Part shown: positions 35,596 through 47,376 of the stretch, one piece after another
Layout of the letters: each line of letters begins with the position of its first letter
Numbering within the stretch: position 1 is the stretch's first letter
Assembly: GCA_034440575.1 (NCBI GenBank)
Contig: JAOTOL010001242.1
Coordinates: forward strand, 62,001-126,000
Direction of reading: 5' to 3'
Length of the DNA stretch: 64,000 bases
Source of the DNA: Imbricaverruca yamaguchii
Taxonomy: Eukaryota > Arthropoda > Thecostraca > Neoverrucidae
The notes under the pieces: model-generated
The model's input: only the letters and a program-made list of their open reading frames with translations
The model's database searches: none
What the model was told of the DNA's origin: nothing
Translations under genes and position numbers: made by a program

Positions 35596-35756
35596 AATGT
35601 ATACACTTCGTTATTTATAAAATGTATATACTCCGTTACTTGGTGCTTCAATATACACCCCATAATTTGGCAAACTGGGAAATTATATACCTCATAACAT
35701 AGTGCTTTTCAAGATCATACACTCCATACTTTGGCAAGCCAAAAAATTATACACTC
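35596..35756 (+). repeat. Degenerate tandem repeat, unit about 30 bp
   Basis: Five or six diverged units start TATACACTTCG, TATATACTCCG, TATACACCCCA, TATATACCTCA, CATACACTCCA and TATACACTCCG. Each is followed by a TTAxTTxGGxAA-like stretch. It borders the resumption of LINE C. Confidence 0.6.
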
Positions 35757-36170
35757 CGAATCCAAGACCCAGAAGTGAAAATCCAACACTGGACGCAGCA
35801 ATAACGCAACTCCACGAAATACACCCGAAGCACGAACAATGGCACACTATCAATGAACACACCAGACTCAAAGAACTAACAATAACACGACTACACCGCG
35901 GACACACAGCACTTACACACTCCTACCTCATACTACAACGCCCACGACCACAATGCACAACATGCCAACGAACTCTTACAATCAAACACATACTCATCTG
36001 CTGCACCAAATGCATTGCCCAAAGATAATCTATCACGATCTACTGCAACACAAACAACATCCTAATAAACCTCACTCCTCCCCTCAACAATGAACATCCA
36101 ACACTACACGAACATGTCTTCCACTTTCTCTTGATCGCACGCATACTAGAAAAACTCTGAAAAAAAGACT
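35756..36170 (+). pseudogene. LINE C, part 3: C-terminus and 3' end
   Basis: Encodes HEQWHTINEHTRLKELTITR, LHRGHTALTHSYLIL and the CCHC-like CTTCQRTLTIKHILICC, matching the RNase H-LINE C-terminal pattern of LINEs A and B. Frameshifted after 36028. The tail ENPTLHEHVFHFLLIARILEKL-like stretch ends at about 36160 in an A-rich sequence. A 16-bp palindrome CATATGTTAACATATG lies at 36196-36211. Confidence 0.75.
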
Positions 36171-36695
36171 GAGGAAAAGAAAAGAAAGAATGAACATATG
36201 TTAACATATGTTAAAAAAACAACAACAGAAAATCAACAAAAGGCAGCGCAAAACAACAAGAAAATACTGAAAGATACGCTCTAAAAGAAAGAAAAACACG
36301 AGTCCTCAGGTGTTTCGTGTAACGTTCTTGCATTGTTAATATACTATGGTGATGACCCGAACCCAACCCCCAACTACACCCCCACCCCAACTTGGCACCG
36401 CCCGGTCTGACAAATCATGTCTTCCATATCAGCTACGGCCTTCGACCAGAACAACCACCTCATTTTTCTACAACTCAGTTCTGCTTATCTCTACTCTTGA
36501 AGCTTCAAAATGGCCCAGCTCTACCTCTGCATACCTCAACAAGCCAGTTTTATTGTTATTCGCTCCGTCTTATCCTCACTACAATACTCTTGACACCCCT
36601 TCGCTCCACACCCAAAACTAGCACAACTATATCTCTACAACGCACAACCGGAAGCAGCCGATATCACCACACGGTGGCAGGCTGGACGAACACGA

Positions 36696-37412
<717 letters not shown>

Positions 37413-37425
37413 AGTCACCACATAT

Positions 37426-37757
37426 CGTGTCTCAAGAGTACCGCGTACCACGCCTAACCAGCACACCATGTCTGAGCAACACCCACTACACGTCATGTCT
37501 GAGGACATATACAATGGTTAATGTGGTTAATGGAGGACACCTATTATGGTAATGCTTAGGACTGAGCAACACCCACCGTGTCTGGGAACCGCACATCATG
37601 TGCGGTTCATCGTGCCTTTCATCATATCATCGCGTCTTTGCACCATATATCACGTCCGGTCGCCACACGCTGATTGAGCAACACCTACCGTGTCTGGAAA
37701 CTGCACAACATGTCTGACATTATATACCATGTCTGAGGAGCACCACATACCATGTCA
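37426..37757 (-). repeat. Intronic minisatellite repeating the exon 7 donor
   Basis: On the minus strand the real donor GACATG|GTATGTGGTGCTCC is followed by diverged copies: CAGACATG|GTATATAATG, CAGACACG|GTAGGTGTTGCTC, CAGACACG|GTGGGTGTTGCTC, ACATG|GTGTGCTGG and GAGACACGATATGTGGTG. Unit length varies. The array runs from the exon edge to the CA-rich microsatellite. Confidence 0.75.
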
Positions 37758-37896
37758 TCTCCGAACTTGAGCAGCACGGCGGTGGGGTCGGCTCCCGGCG
37801 TCAGCACGAAAATCAGTGGCGTGCAGCAGTGTGAGTCTGCGTACGACTTGCTCAGGTCGAACGGGGGCGGCTCGATGAATCGGTGGTCAAGACACT
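37751..37896 (-). CDS. Dynein heavy chain exon 7 of window (AAA6)
   Basis: 146 bp. Acceptor TGTGCAG|AG. Encodes [40 protein letters not shown] and LLKFGDDM, then donor [21 protein letters not shown] and [12 protein letters not shown] are classic dynein motifs. The donor abuts a minisatellite (37426-37757) made of similar donor-like units. The intron after it is 15.96 kb long. Confidence 0.96.
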
Positions 37897-38855
37897 CTGC
37901 ACACAGAGGCGGATGTCACCATTAATATTCAAATTCAAGGGCAATTTCAAGAGCTAACACTCAGCAGAGCTGCTTTCCAAGCAGATTGAATCATGTACTG
38001 ACAAACTATGTCATTATGTTCTCTAACAGTCATTCAGCTGCTATAATTAGGGGGTCAATACCAGATAAAACTTCAACCCATGCAATGCTCCAGCGCACCT
38101 GTGTCATCTGGGCTGCAGGTTATGTACCAAGGTGGCATTACTCAAATATGAACGGTGATCGGGTATAGTTTGGTGTGTCTGAACGAGTGGGTGCAGGAAT
38201 TCTGAAACCGGCTCAGATTTATACTGGTGCAAGCCAAGCTGTTTGTTATTAGGAAGCGTGTACGAAATGATATGTGCATTTTCGCCAGCTGTATGCTAAA
38301 TCTCTCCAGGCATTTACTTTCTCTGATTATCTAAGGATCACTTAAGTATGTTCTAACCTGTGACTTAACCAGTCCCGTCTCGGGGGGTCTTCAATCGCCC
38401 CCCTCAGGTTTTTCGCGGATAGCGGAGGAACGGCGCTCGACAGCGCACCCAAATTTGGCATACATTTCCCCACATCAATTTGACATGCTGATACAAATTT
38501 TTTAGGTCAAGTTATCTAGGGTCAACGAGTTAGTCAAGGTCAAGTAAGGTCACCTCCGAAAAAGTTCGACCAGCCGTCACGCTCTAACGGATAGATATTT
38601 TAATGGAACTTTCAGCGGGTGCTTATCCATACGGATGCAATAAAACGTACGAGTTGATTTTTTTTCGTTTTTGACTACATATAAATTTCGCGTGTTTGCC
38701 AAATTGTAGTTGAAATACAGGATTCTAGCTAAAGTAAGCATTGTTTATTAGGGCAAGTTGACTTCTAACAATGTTTCTCGATCTGCTCTACCCATTGGAA
38801 GAGGAAAATTCAAGACAACTTGAAAACTCAAAATGTTTAAATTTCTAAAAGCATT

Positions 38856-38886
<31 letters not shown>

Positions 38887-39440
38887 TATAGCCATGGTCG
38901 ATTTCGCTGTCCTTTTCTCATCCCAAATAAATTTTGTTGTTCATATATCCTCAAAATGAACTCCCCAGAGTCAAAAACATAATGTAAGTCGTGAAAATCT
39001 AGCCCCCGCTGGTGACGTGACTTTTTGGGGGAAATTGTTTTCGAGGGTGGACCCGGACCCTACTCGTCGAGCGCTTTCCGATGACCGCTTTCCTTTTCGT
39101 GCGATGCTTAGTTTGGATTTTAGAGTGGGATCTTCAACCGCCCCCCCCCCCGAGAAGGGGTGGGAGGATTTGACCGGAAAGACGGCGCGGGTTAATGTTC
39201 CTGTCGTACGCGTGCATAGCGGGGGAGTCAGAACGGTGATCACCATGCGACCGAAGATTTGCCTTACTCGCATGCAAGTATCGAAAAATGGGATCACACG
39301 AGTGATAAATGGGAGCTCCGTTTCCAATTCTGAAGACACTGTTGGACCTGACGTCATACCATTCCTCAATCTGGCTGCCATTGTTGCTCGTTCCAGTTCC
39401 AAAATATTATGTTGCCGTCTAGTCAATCTAAGTAAGCTGC
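37897..39440. other. Intronic sequence, no feature recognised
   Basis: Start of the 17-kb dynein intron. A GT/G run is at 38859-38883 and a C run at 39141-39151. Opposed open frames at 38971-39426 (minus) and 39017-39466 (plus) overlap, and neither has a recognised domain. Confidence 0.45.
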
Positions 39441-39449
39441 ATTTCAGCA

Positions 39450-39918
39450 GGCCAGTAATATATTAGTATTGAAATATGATGCAATATACCATTTCCTAAA
39501 TACTAATAGACGTCCGTTCCAAAGAAGTATCAACATCGTGCGTCTTGGTGTGTTTATGTCTCCATGTCTTGCTTCGAGCAGTAAGCTGTGTACGCATTAT
39601 AGTCACCACTATGGATTGTGATACGCAAGGATTTCAAAGCACAATTTCAGGCAACGATTGCCAACCATGAGGTCTGTTATACATAACCATGTGCTGATTT
39701 TCGTGTAATAGTTAACGTTATCGTTAACATTGACATATCTATGCTACGTGTCTCCCAAAATAAAGCAAAAATATATACCTGTTCGTACACCAATCGGTGA
39801 AAATTGAGCTTCACGGAATTAAGCGATTTCCTAGGCATGCTTCCATGGCGAACTTCGAGATCCTACTGTACGTTTCCATATCACACCCAACAACAAAAAT
39901 AATTGTTTTAGCACTGCA
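39450..39918. mobile_element. MITE-like repeat, copy 1
   Basis: Non-coding repeat related to 46995-47333 and 53140-53627. Shared segments include TACCATTTCCTAAATAC, AAGAAGTATCAACATC, TGTCTCC, and the end CATATCACACCCAACAACAA...TTTTAGCACTG. The most diverged of the three. Ends are approximate. Confidence 0.55.
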
Positions 39919-40662
39919 CCAGGTCGAAAACAAAATTCATCATGTTGATTAAGTGTTACGGAGAAACAAATTGATTATCCCTTCACGCCCAACATATTTT
40001 CCATAAATGAGCGCCCACATTTATGGGTAGATAATGGTAAGCTTGTCGTCTTCAAACCATTATGGTGTAAAAAGAAAATTTTCAATGAAAGAGCGAGAAT
40101 GCAAAATGTGGCTTATCAAATTCAGCTACGAACAATATCCTCGACATTCATTGGGAACAAATGAAGGTGTCAAAATTGCTTGTAGTGCTCTTTTCATCAC
40201 ATGCCTATCTTGAACTAAACCAACGGATCACATTACGCGGCACCGACGAGTGATAATATCTAATCACACATCCGTGCAGGTTCCCTTACTCTTTCTACTA
40301 CTTACTACTACTACACGGAAGCATATGCAAGTCGCAATCGGCTTGTCAGTCAATCGAAACGATGATCAGTAACACAGTGAAAACAGTCGAATTGATAGTT
40401 CTGCAACGACTAGCAAAGACTGCTAGTGTCTTGACGATGCTATGCGCTTGTACACCTGAACTCCGAGACCGGGAGCCCTACTGCCGGCCTCAGGCTCTTC
40501 TCATCTTCAAGGTTTCGCGCTGTGGCAGTGTTTCATTTCCGTCAGTCCAGGCAGGACGAGTCACAGCCCGCCATGGCTCCTACATGCAGGGTTACAAAAC
40601 ACTGGCGAACATGATCACAATGATGCAAAATATAAATGCCTCGCAAAATATGGCCTGTCTAT
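39919..40662. other. Intronic sequence left of the inverted-repeat element
   Basis: Nothing recognised. An open frame at 40362-40715 crosses the border of the inverted-repeat arm and has no known domain. Confidence 0.4.
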
Positions 40663-41483
40663 TAGCCTGTGTCGATAATTTTCAAAGTGGTGTTATCAAA
40701 AACGGCTACTGTTGATATTTTGTCTTGATATGTGCCTAACAATTTGGCATACATTTATATCACTAGGTAATCGGCATTTTTCTTAAAATTCGTTTGAAAA
40801 AGACTCTTTCCGGCACTTGGCACCATATTGGCTGTGAGAAACAAGCCGGATGAATGGATCAAATAGTACCTCTTTTTGATCATCTCGACGAGCTGAGTTG
40901 ATTGAAACAACAGAACATCGTCGAAAAATCGATAGTTAAGCAAGTATCGGCTATCTTATGTCTTCTAATACACCAGCAAATGCCCATTTCGGGGCATACA
41001 AGGAACTCTGAGGCATAAACAAGCAAAAATAATAATACAGCCGCGGGTTCGGCACTTACTCATTTGAAGACTTCAGCATCACTCACTGGGCATATAAATA
41101 TAGACAAGGCTTCCAAAGTATTCGCTGTTTGAACTACATAGCAGCATGATTGGGGGAGGCTGCTTTGTACGCATATGCATCACATACCAAATACCTACCG
41201 ATTCGTTGCATGTTGAGACATTCAGATAGCCTTTCCACATCACATTCGGACGAAAATAAGATAAGTTGGCGATAAGTGATTAAAATTCGGCGTGATCACC
41301 ATGGGACCATCGATGCCTGTTTTGTTTCCCAAAGGGACACATGTCAGACATCAATCAATGAACACTGCTATATCCAAGGCAAACATCGCGCGAAGGTGCG
41401 GAGCACAACTGACTGGACGGCATAGAGAACCCCAGTTCTATCTTTCATGGAACTCAGTCGTTTTAGCATATTCTCCACGTCCT
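40663..41483 (+). repeat. Left arm of a long inverted repeat
   Basis: This segment reappears reverse-complemented at 53893-54774. Outer end: CTGTGTCGATAATTTTCAAAG and GTGGTGTTATCAAAAACGGC here, the exact complement there (54718-54770). Inner end: GGACACATGTCAGACATCAA (41335 on) and CCAGTTCTATCTTTCATGGA (about 41432-41451) match 53928-54037 in reverse with few differences. The similarity covers about 0.8 kb with several indels. Confidence 0.85.
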
Positions 41484-41553
41484 TCTTAGTTATTAGCACG
41501 GGCAAAGGCTAGGGGTAGGTCGGGTAAGCTAGGGATAAGGGGCTAGGGGCTAG

Positions 41554-41628
41554 GGGGACGAGTGGCCTAGAGGTAAGCCGCTCGTCTCATAACCGAAAGG
41601 TTGTGGGTTCGAATCTCACCCGTCGCTA
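41554..41628 (+). other. tRNA-like SINE head with A and B boxes
   Basis: TGGCCTAGAGG matches the pol III A box and GGTTCGAATCT the B box, 38 bp apart. The intervening CTCATAA looks like an anticodon loop with CAT (Met). The T-arm GTGGG/CTCAC pairs. The acceptor and anticodon stems do not pair well, so this is a tRNA-derived SINE or decayed tRNA, not a functional tRNA. It lies inside the inverted-repeat element, just before the exon at 41791. Confidence 0.55.
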
Positions 41629-41790
41629 CTCTTCGCCCGCGACCAATTGGCGTAAGAGATTGGCCACGCTACATGACTCAACGGTCGATGTGTCGTGAAG
41701 CCAATAACCAACGCAACAGCTGCAGGTGCATATAGTCAGCCCGGATGTAGTCGACCCTCCTGTCCTTCCCTACACGTTTTTTTCTTCTTC

Positions 41791-41849
41791 AGCTAGCGAC
41801 ACCTGTCTCACGCATCGTTCAACCATTGACCTATACAAGGCGGCTTTAA
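41791..41849 (+). pseudogene. Exon-like coding segment, left part (split by piggyBac)
   Basis: A strong acceptor (CGTTTTTTTCTTCTTCAG|) precedes SDTCLTHRSTIDLYKAAL. The frame reaches the TTAA at 41846-41849 where the piggyBac begins, and continues without a break at 51840 as RKCGAVNLPNLSLRI. So it was one exon before the insertion. The protein is not recognised. It lies between the inverted-repeat arms and may be the last exon of that element's own transposase. Confidence 0.6.
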
Positions 41850-42368
41850 CCCATTACCGCCCAGCGAGTCAAAAATGGACGGTGTGTTTGAAGCGGTTTT
41901 ATAGATAAAACCGGCGAAACTGGTTGTCTGGTTTTATCGCCTAATCTGGGGGAAGGGTTGTCTGGGGATTAATATCCGGGCACGGTGGAGGTGGACCACC
42001 CGTGTGCATTTGGCAGTGCCTCAAAGTTGGCGAATTTTCTTCACCACGACAGTGCTGCATACATGGCTATTGATCATGAGCATGCATCTATGGCATTAGC
42101 AGACGCTGTATGTCAAATGCAATACAAACTAACATATTATATTGCCCTGTGATGGAATTTCTTCTCGCTTGTTATACGCGGCGCACAGCGAACTCGAAAT
42201 TGAGATCGACCAATTTTGACTCACTGGGCGCTAGGTCGGCCCGCCGCGGTACGGCGGGGGAGGCAGGGGGACGCGCCACGCTACGGGGGAATGACCAGTG
42301 TGCGTTGTCACGACTTAGTGAGCGGGTGTACTGTATGTCAGTCGGACTGCCCAACTGTGAATTGACTT

Positions 42369-43316
42369 GTGGTTGGCATCATGTGGTTGGTGGACTTGTG
42401 GTTGGCATCAGTGCGGTGCCTGACGGTGGAGGAAGCAGTGGAAATGGTGATGAACGACATTGACCCAGCCGACGGTGCCGTCGAGCTGGTGAACATTCCT
42501 CCAGACGGAAGTGATGAGGACGAAGGAGATGACGCAGACACTGGTGTCACGGAAGTAAATGACGTTCCCGGTGAAGTTGAGGTGCATTTTCAGCGTTCCG
42601 TGACGGTGGATGATGTGCCTCTGGCGCCCTTGAAGAAACGTCGCACGGATAAAACGGCACCAGCGTGGCGCAACATGCAGCCGCAGTACACCGGGTGGCA
42701 GGATACATCTCAAACGCCGCAACAAAACCGCCAGAGGATCGCCGAAGAACTGGATAGCAGCACGGCTGTGGAGATCTTCGAAAAACTGTTCACTCCAGAA
42801 GTGTTCCACCTCATACACGTGGAAACGCTTCGGTACGCCAGGGACGTAAAAAACGACCCCCTCTTCACCCTGTCGGACAGCGAGCTGAAAGCGTTCCTTG
42901 GAATACTTCTGTATTCTGGATACAGCCCTCTTCCGAGTGAACGGATGTACTGGTCTGAGGATGACGACCTCAAGCACCCCATCGTGCGCAACGCTATGTC
43001 CAGGACCAAGTACCTGAAGATAAAGGCGTCCCTACATGCACAGGACAATGCCAAGATCACGCCTGACAACAAAGACCGTGGGTTCAAGGTCCGGCCGCTC
43101 CTGGACATCATGAACAAGTCATTCCAGAAGTACGGGACATTCCAGGACAAGCTGTCCGTGGACGAGATGATCGTGCGGTACTACGGTCACAACAGCTTGA
43201 AACAGTTTATCCGCGGCAAACCCATTCGCTTCGGATACAAACTGTGGGCGATTTGCGGCAGTGACGGCTACTGCCACAAATTCGACCTGTACTGCGGCAA
43301 GGGACAGCGTCCTGAG
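42369..43316 (+). pseudogene. piggyBac transposase, N-terminal part
   Basis: Starts with an acidic N-terminal region (NIPPDGSDEDEGDDADTGV), then the piggyBac core (EIFEKLFTPEVFHLIHVETL, SELKAFLGILLYSGYSPLPS, DRGFKVRPLLDIMNKSFQK). The first catalytic Asp is in LSVDEMIVRYYGHNSLKQF, followed by RGKPIRFGYKLWAICGSDGY. It is cut at RPE by the hAT insertion (TSD GTCCTGAG). The frame resumes exactly at 50520. The true start codon is uncertain: the first Met could be 42369 or 42381. Confidence 0.9.
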
Positions 43317-44064
43317 CAGAGGTAAAAGAAACCTCCGATATGGTAGATGGGGTCGGTGCCCAAGTGGTTACAACTATCAGCAATTTTGGCGACCAAAATT
43401 ACCTAAATAGCTTGGCAATGTCAAGAGCTGGACAATTATGTCTGCTGGAGTGACTGCTTTCGTAAATTATATTTCCTGAAATAGTTATACTCTGAAAAAA
43501 AGATAATTTGCTAAAATAAGTATGCATGAGGAAGAGCCCATTTGGAACAAAAGCACGTTGGCAACAGTTTCTAGCCATCCCTGTGACTTTATAAGCTACT
43601 TCTAGTTTTTCATTCAGCAATTGGATGGATTTCATATCCTCAAGCACATGTCAAACATGCGAACAGAAATCTGCTCGCAAAAGCACCGCGCTGGACCGGA
43701 GCGTCGTTTTCATCGGCGACCGGTCGGCGACCACTGTACAAAACCATTGGGGAAAACGCCTGATTGCTAGCGACGATCTGGTCGCCACCGTGGCCGCTTC
43801 GCTGTCGCCAAAACTGCCAGTACATTGTCCTGTTCGGTGCGACGAGAACCGCTATCGCTGGCGGAATGAACCAATCACAAGCCAGCATTACGATTGACCT
43901 TCGATTTGAACTTCTGGTTCGTGTTGCTCGAATGTGATGGCGGTTAATTGACGGCTCTGAAATATACATTATTTTTGTTTACTGCGCTAAGCCTTGATTT
44001 GTGTACTCAAAACCAGGCTGCTGTGCGACATTACAGTGCACCTGTTAATATCATCTTTATCGCG

Positions 44065-44248
44065 ATGGTCAAGAGTGAAGGCAGCAAACTGGAGGGGCCG
44101 AAGAAGCGAGCTAGGCGTAACGTATTTTGCACATATTGTGACTTCTATGGGTCATCTCAAAACTTGCCCAAGCATACAAGGCGTAAACATCCAGGCATGC
44201 CCGCAAAGGAAAAGAAGACAGGCCCATTGGATGGATGGCTACAGAGTG
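44065..44248 (+). CDS. hAT gene exon 1: CX2CX11HX4H zinc finger
   Basis: Likely start ATGGTCAAGAGTGAAGG at 44065. Encodes basic KKRARRNVFCTYC and the finger CTYCDFYGSSQNLPKHTRRKH, then KEKKTGPLDGWLQSG. BED or C2H2-like fingers are usual at the N-terminus of hAT transposases and bind the element's ends. The donor AGTG|GTAAGT is strong, and the phase fits the acceptor at 47376. Confidence 0.75.
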
Positions 44249-44775
44249 GTAAGTCTTCCTGGACAGTAGTCAAATATACTAGGCTTCACCTGTTTCACAC
44301 CAGTGCTTAAATCATGCTTGTTTTTAGCATGTTGAAATCCGAGCTTTTATTGGGTGCAAAATGACCTGTTGCTACACCTTAAAGCCATTAAAAAAATTGT
44401 CATAGCTTTTATCATAGTGTGTGAATTAATGAGATCCACTATAACTGAGTAAGCGACATGCATATTAATGAGATCCACCATGACTGAGTGCATATTGAGC
44501 TCACGGTGAGCATGTTTCTATTGAAAGACTTCTATATGTTTGTAAAGTGGTCAGACAAAATTGTTACAAGAAATTTTACTTTGACAAGTGTAATGTTATG
44601 CATGCTGGTATGCAGCATGTAAGCCAGAAAGAAAACATTGGTATGTTTGGGCAATAAGTATAAATGTGTCATATGAAGTGAAGAAGTTATCAGGAAGCTA
44701 CTATGCATATGTCAGGCCACATTTGTAAATTGCATTAAAGCCTGATAACCTAGTTATGACAGATACCTAGTTAGG

Positions 44776-45686
44776 TCAATAACAGGTCAAGATGAGCATA
44801 TCTCACTGCAAAAAGACTTAGACGAACTTGTGAAGTGGTTCAAAGAATGGCAAATGAAATTAAATTTTGATAAGTGCAAAATCATGCATGTGGGTAAGCA
44901 GCATATGAAGGCTCCATACTTGATGGGAGGCCAAGTGCTATCAGTGACTCAACAGGAGGAGGATTTAGGTTTTATTCTAAACACAAAACTGGGGGCATCA
45001 GAACAGACCAAGGAAGCCAGGAAGAAGGCACTGAGAATGCTCGGGGCAATAAATAGGAATGTATCATACAGAAGTGAGGAAGTGATCAGGAAGCTTTACT
45101 GTGCATACGTCAGACCACCTTTGGAATACTGCATCCAAGTTTGGTCTCCTAGCTATGAAAAAGATTGTTGGCTTTTAGAGAGAGAACAAAAAAGGGCTAC
45201 ACAAATGGTTAATGGCATAAGCAACCTGGCATATGCGGAAAGATTGAAGAAATTGAATATGTTTTCACTTAGATATAGAAGGCTGAGAGGAGATCTCATC
45301 TAGGTCTTTAAATTTGTCAATGGTCTGGAGAGAGGATATCTTGGGGAAATGTTTGAATGGAACAGAAATGATGCAATTAGAGGTTATAAATTCAAAATTA
45401 AAGTTAACCACAGCAGAACAAGGTTAAGGCAGACTTTCTTCACCAACTGTGTAGTAGAACACTGGAACCAGCTGCCCGAAAACATTGTCAGTAGCAGCAC
45501 ATTGAACATCTTTAAAAACAGCATAGACAATCATAAGAATAGAGGGCTTGCTTTTCAGTATTACAGGGAGGGCTGATTGACAGATTTGGTGGGCAACTGG
45601 TTCAGTGTACAGAGTGCAACCAAGAAGGGCCCTTGTGGCTCATAGTTGCACTAATCTGTTATGTTTTTATGTCTTTATGTCTAAGA
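44776..45686 (+). mobile_element. CR1-like LINE, 5'-truncated
   Basis: Starts after the RT catalytic block (ITGQDEHISLQKDLDEL region). Continues KWFKEWQMKLNFDKCKIMHV, LGASEQTKEARKKALRMLGA and YVRPPLEYCIQVWSPSYEK. A single stop (TAG at 45301-45303) follows RLRGDLI. The family tail GLAFQYYREG ends at 45576, with the 3' UTR and TTTATGTC tail to 45686. Confidence 0.88.
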
Positions 45687-45706
45687 CAATCTTTCTTCAC
45701 CAACAT

Positions 45707-45747
45707 GGAGTCTGTTAGCTGGTCATTGGAACCAGCTAACAGACTCC
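45707..45747. repeat. 17-bp perfect inverted repeat in old CR1
   Basis: GGAGTCTGTTAGCTGGT and ACCAGCTAACAGACTCC pair perfectly around the 7-nt loop CATTGGA. Conserved CR1 copies have no palindrome here (CACTGGAACCAGCTGCCAG). It arose in this copy, probably by template switching. Confidence 0.85.
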
Positions 45748-46019
45748 ATTAACATCCTTTAAATAGCATATTGCAAATATTATTAGGAGAGAGGGGTTAT
45801 TTTCTAGCAATCCAGGGATAGTTAATACATATTTGACAAATCTGGTGCCCAACCAGTCCCTGATGTTCACAAAATCCAACTCAGAAGGATTCCTGTGGCT
45901 TGTAGGTGCATTTATTCTTTATGTCTCTGCTTTTATGTCTTAAAATAAAGTAACATGATGGCAGCAGGCTCTCATGAAAGGTGTACTAGGGCATTGCAAG
46001 CTGAAAAATAATTGGAGAT

Positions 46020-46960
46020 TCCACTTAGTATCATATCTTGTAGGTCATTTTAACTAGAAGAAATTACATCAGATTGGAAAAGGGCAAATGTAGTTCCTAT
46101 TTTTAAGAATCCATGACAGGGAAAGTTGCAAATTGTAGACCAGTATGCAAGTCTCGCATCCCTAGTCTGCAAGGCAATTGAAGCAGTTGTTGAGGATAGC
46201 ATGGTAGTTTTCTGGAAAGAAACATATTTATTTGTGATATTCAACATGATTTTAAGAATGATTGATCATGTCTGACAAATCACTTGGACTTTTCTTTTAT
46301 ATTTTTCTACAAACCTAGTGTGGAAATAGTGTTATAGTTTTAAGATCAACAGCTAATGATGCTAAATTACAAAGTCTTGTGGAAGACGTTCTTACAGGAG
46401 TCAGCCAGTGGTCATTACTGGGATCACCATTGTTCATTATATTTGTAGATAGTATTGAAAATGTACAGCCAGAAAGATAGTACAAATGCTTGGGGCAATC
46501 AATTGGAATGTATCATACAAAAGTGAAGTAGTTATCAGAAAGCTTTACTGTGCACATGTCAGGCTGCCTTTGGAATACCATGTTCAGGTTTGGGGCACCT
46601 GGTTATGGGAAAGATTGTTTGCTCTTCAAGAGAGTGTAAAAGAGGGCAACGAAAATGGTTAATGTCTTGTTAATGTGTAAACAACCTAGCACACAAAGGA
46701 AGGTTTGAAAAATTCAATATGTTCTCTCAGTTATAGAAAGCTGAGGGGAGATATACAGTGATACTGCAAGCAATTTGTGAAATTTAACAGAAATGATACA
46801 ATTAGAAGTCATCAATTCAAAATTAAAGTTAGCCATAGCAGGACATAGCTAAGAGAGCCTTTCTTCACAAACAGAATAGTTGAATATTGGAAGTAGCTAC
46901 CTAACTTCATTGTTAGTGGAAGTGCTCTGAGCATATTTTAGAATAATGGAAAAGATTTGT
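46020..46960 (+). mobile_element. Old, degenerate CR1 copy
   Basis: Recognisable by comparison with the younger copies: GATTGGAAAAGGGCAAATGTAGTTCC (RT block), GGATCACCATTGTTCATTATATTTGT, TATCAGAAAGCTTTACTGTGCACATGTCAGG and TTAGAAGTCATCAATTCAAAATTAAAG. Many stops and indels. Confidence 0.7.
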
Positions 46961-46994
46961 CATTTATTGACATTTGTCGTTTGTCAATGTATTG

Positions 46995-47333
46995 CAGTTA
47001 TAAATTATTATCGAAATAGGGTGGAATATACCACTTTCTGAACACTCAATCAACATCCTTCTCCAAGTAGTATCGGCATCAAGCTCCTGGATATGAACTA
47101 TTCATGTCTCCTTTCTAACAGTATCTCGTTCATGAAATACAGCTCTTCCTAAATTATAAACCTCAAAACAAATGATAAAGGTCCAGTCATAATTACCTAC
47201 ACCATCAACTCTAATTTTGGTTTGAAAGACATCAAAAGCAATTTAAATTACACTACCTACATGCCAAATTTAGACATCCTGCTATGCTCGTTTCGACATT
47301 TCACACCTAACGAAAAACCAATATTTTAACCCT
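46995..47333. mobile_element. MITE-like repeat, copy 2
   Basis: Left end ATTATTATCGAAATAGGGTGG, then ACCACTTTCTGAACACTCAA and CATCCTTCTCCAAGTAGTATCG; right end CATTTCACACCTAACGAAAA and TTTTAACCCTG. The right end reverse-complemented (CAGGGTTAAAATATTGG) resembles the left end. Lies in the hAT intron just before exon 2. Confidence 0.65.
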
Positions 47334-47376
47334 GATGTATTGATACCTGCACTGATATGTGTTAATTTTGGCGTAG

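Larger units (their letters stand above)
31860..35744. mobile_element. 3.9-kb insertion in LINE C, possible 11-bp duplication
   Basis: LINE C is cut at 31859 and its C-terminus reappears at 35756. AATTATACACT is found at 31849-31859 and 35745-35755. The right border lies next to a degenerate repeat with similar TATACACTCC motifs, so the duplication may be chance. Inside are a CR1 3' fragment (31893-32480) and about 3 kb without recognised domains. Confidence 0.5.
44550..45960 (+). mobile_element. Old CR1 copy split by a younger CR1
   Basis: Diverged CR1 sequence (FDKCNVMHAGMQHVSQKEN-like, about 44578-44640) breaks off near 44770 and reappears from about 45687 (TCTTTCTTCACCAACATGGA, then CAACCAGTCCCTGATG and an ATGTCTCTGCTTTTATGTC tail to 45945). 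Between them lies a much better conserved CR1 copy. Both are in the hAT intron. Confidence 0.7.

Noticed and set aside
38971..39466. Overlapping sense and antisense frames of about 150 codons
   Set aside because: Opposed frames over the same DNA with no recognisable motif; a GC-rich stretch with few stops explains both.
41292..41489. Conserved peptide VRHQSMNTAISKANIARRCG in both inverted arms
   Set aside because: The same peptide appears in both arms only because the DNA is an inverted duplicate (54093-53902). Two copies do not show coding conservation.
41554..41628. Functional tRNA-Met gene
   Set aside because: A and B boxes are good, but the acceptor and anticodon stems do not pair, and it sits inside transposon sequence.
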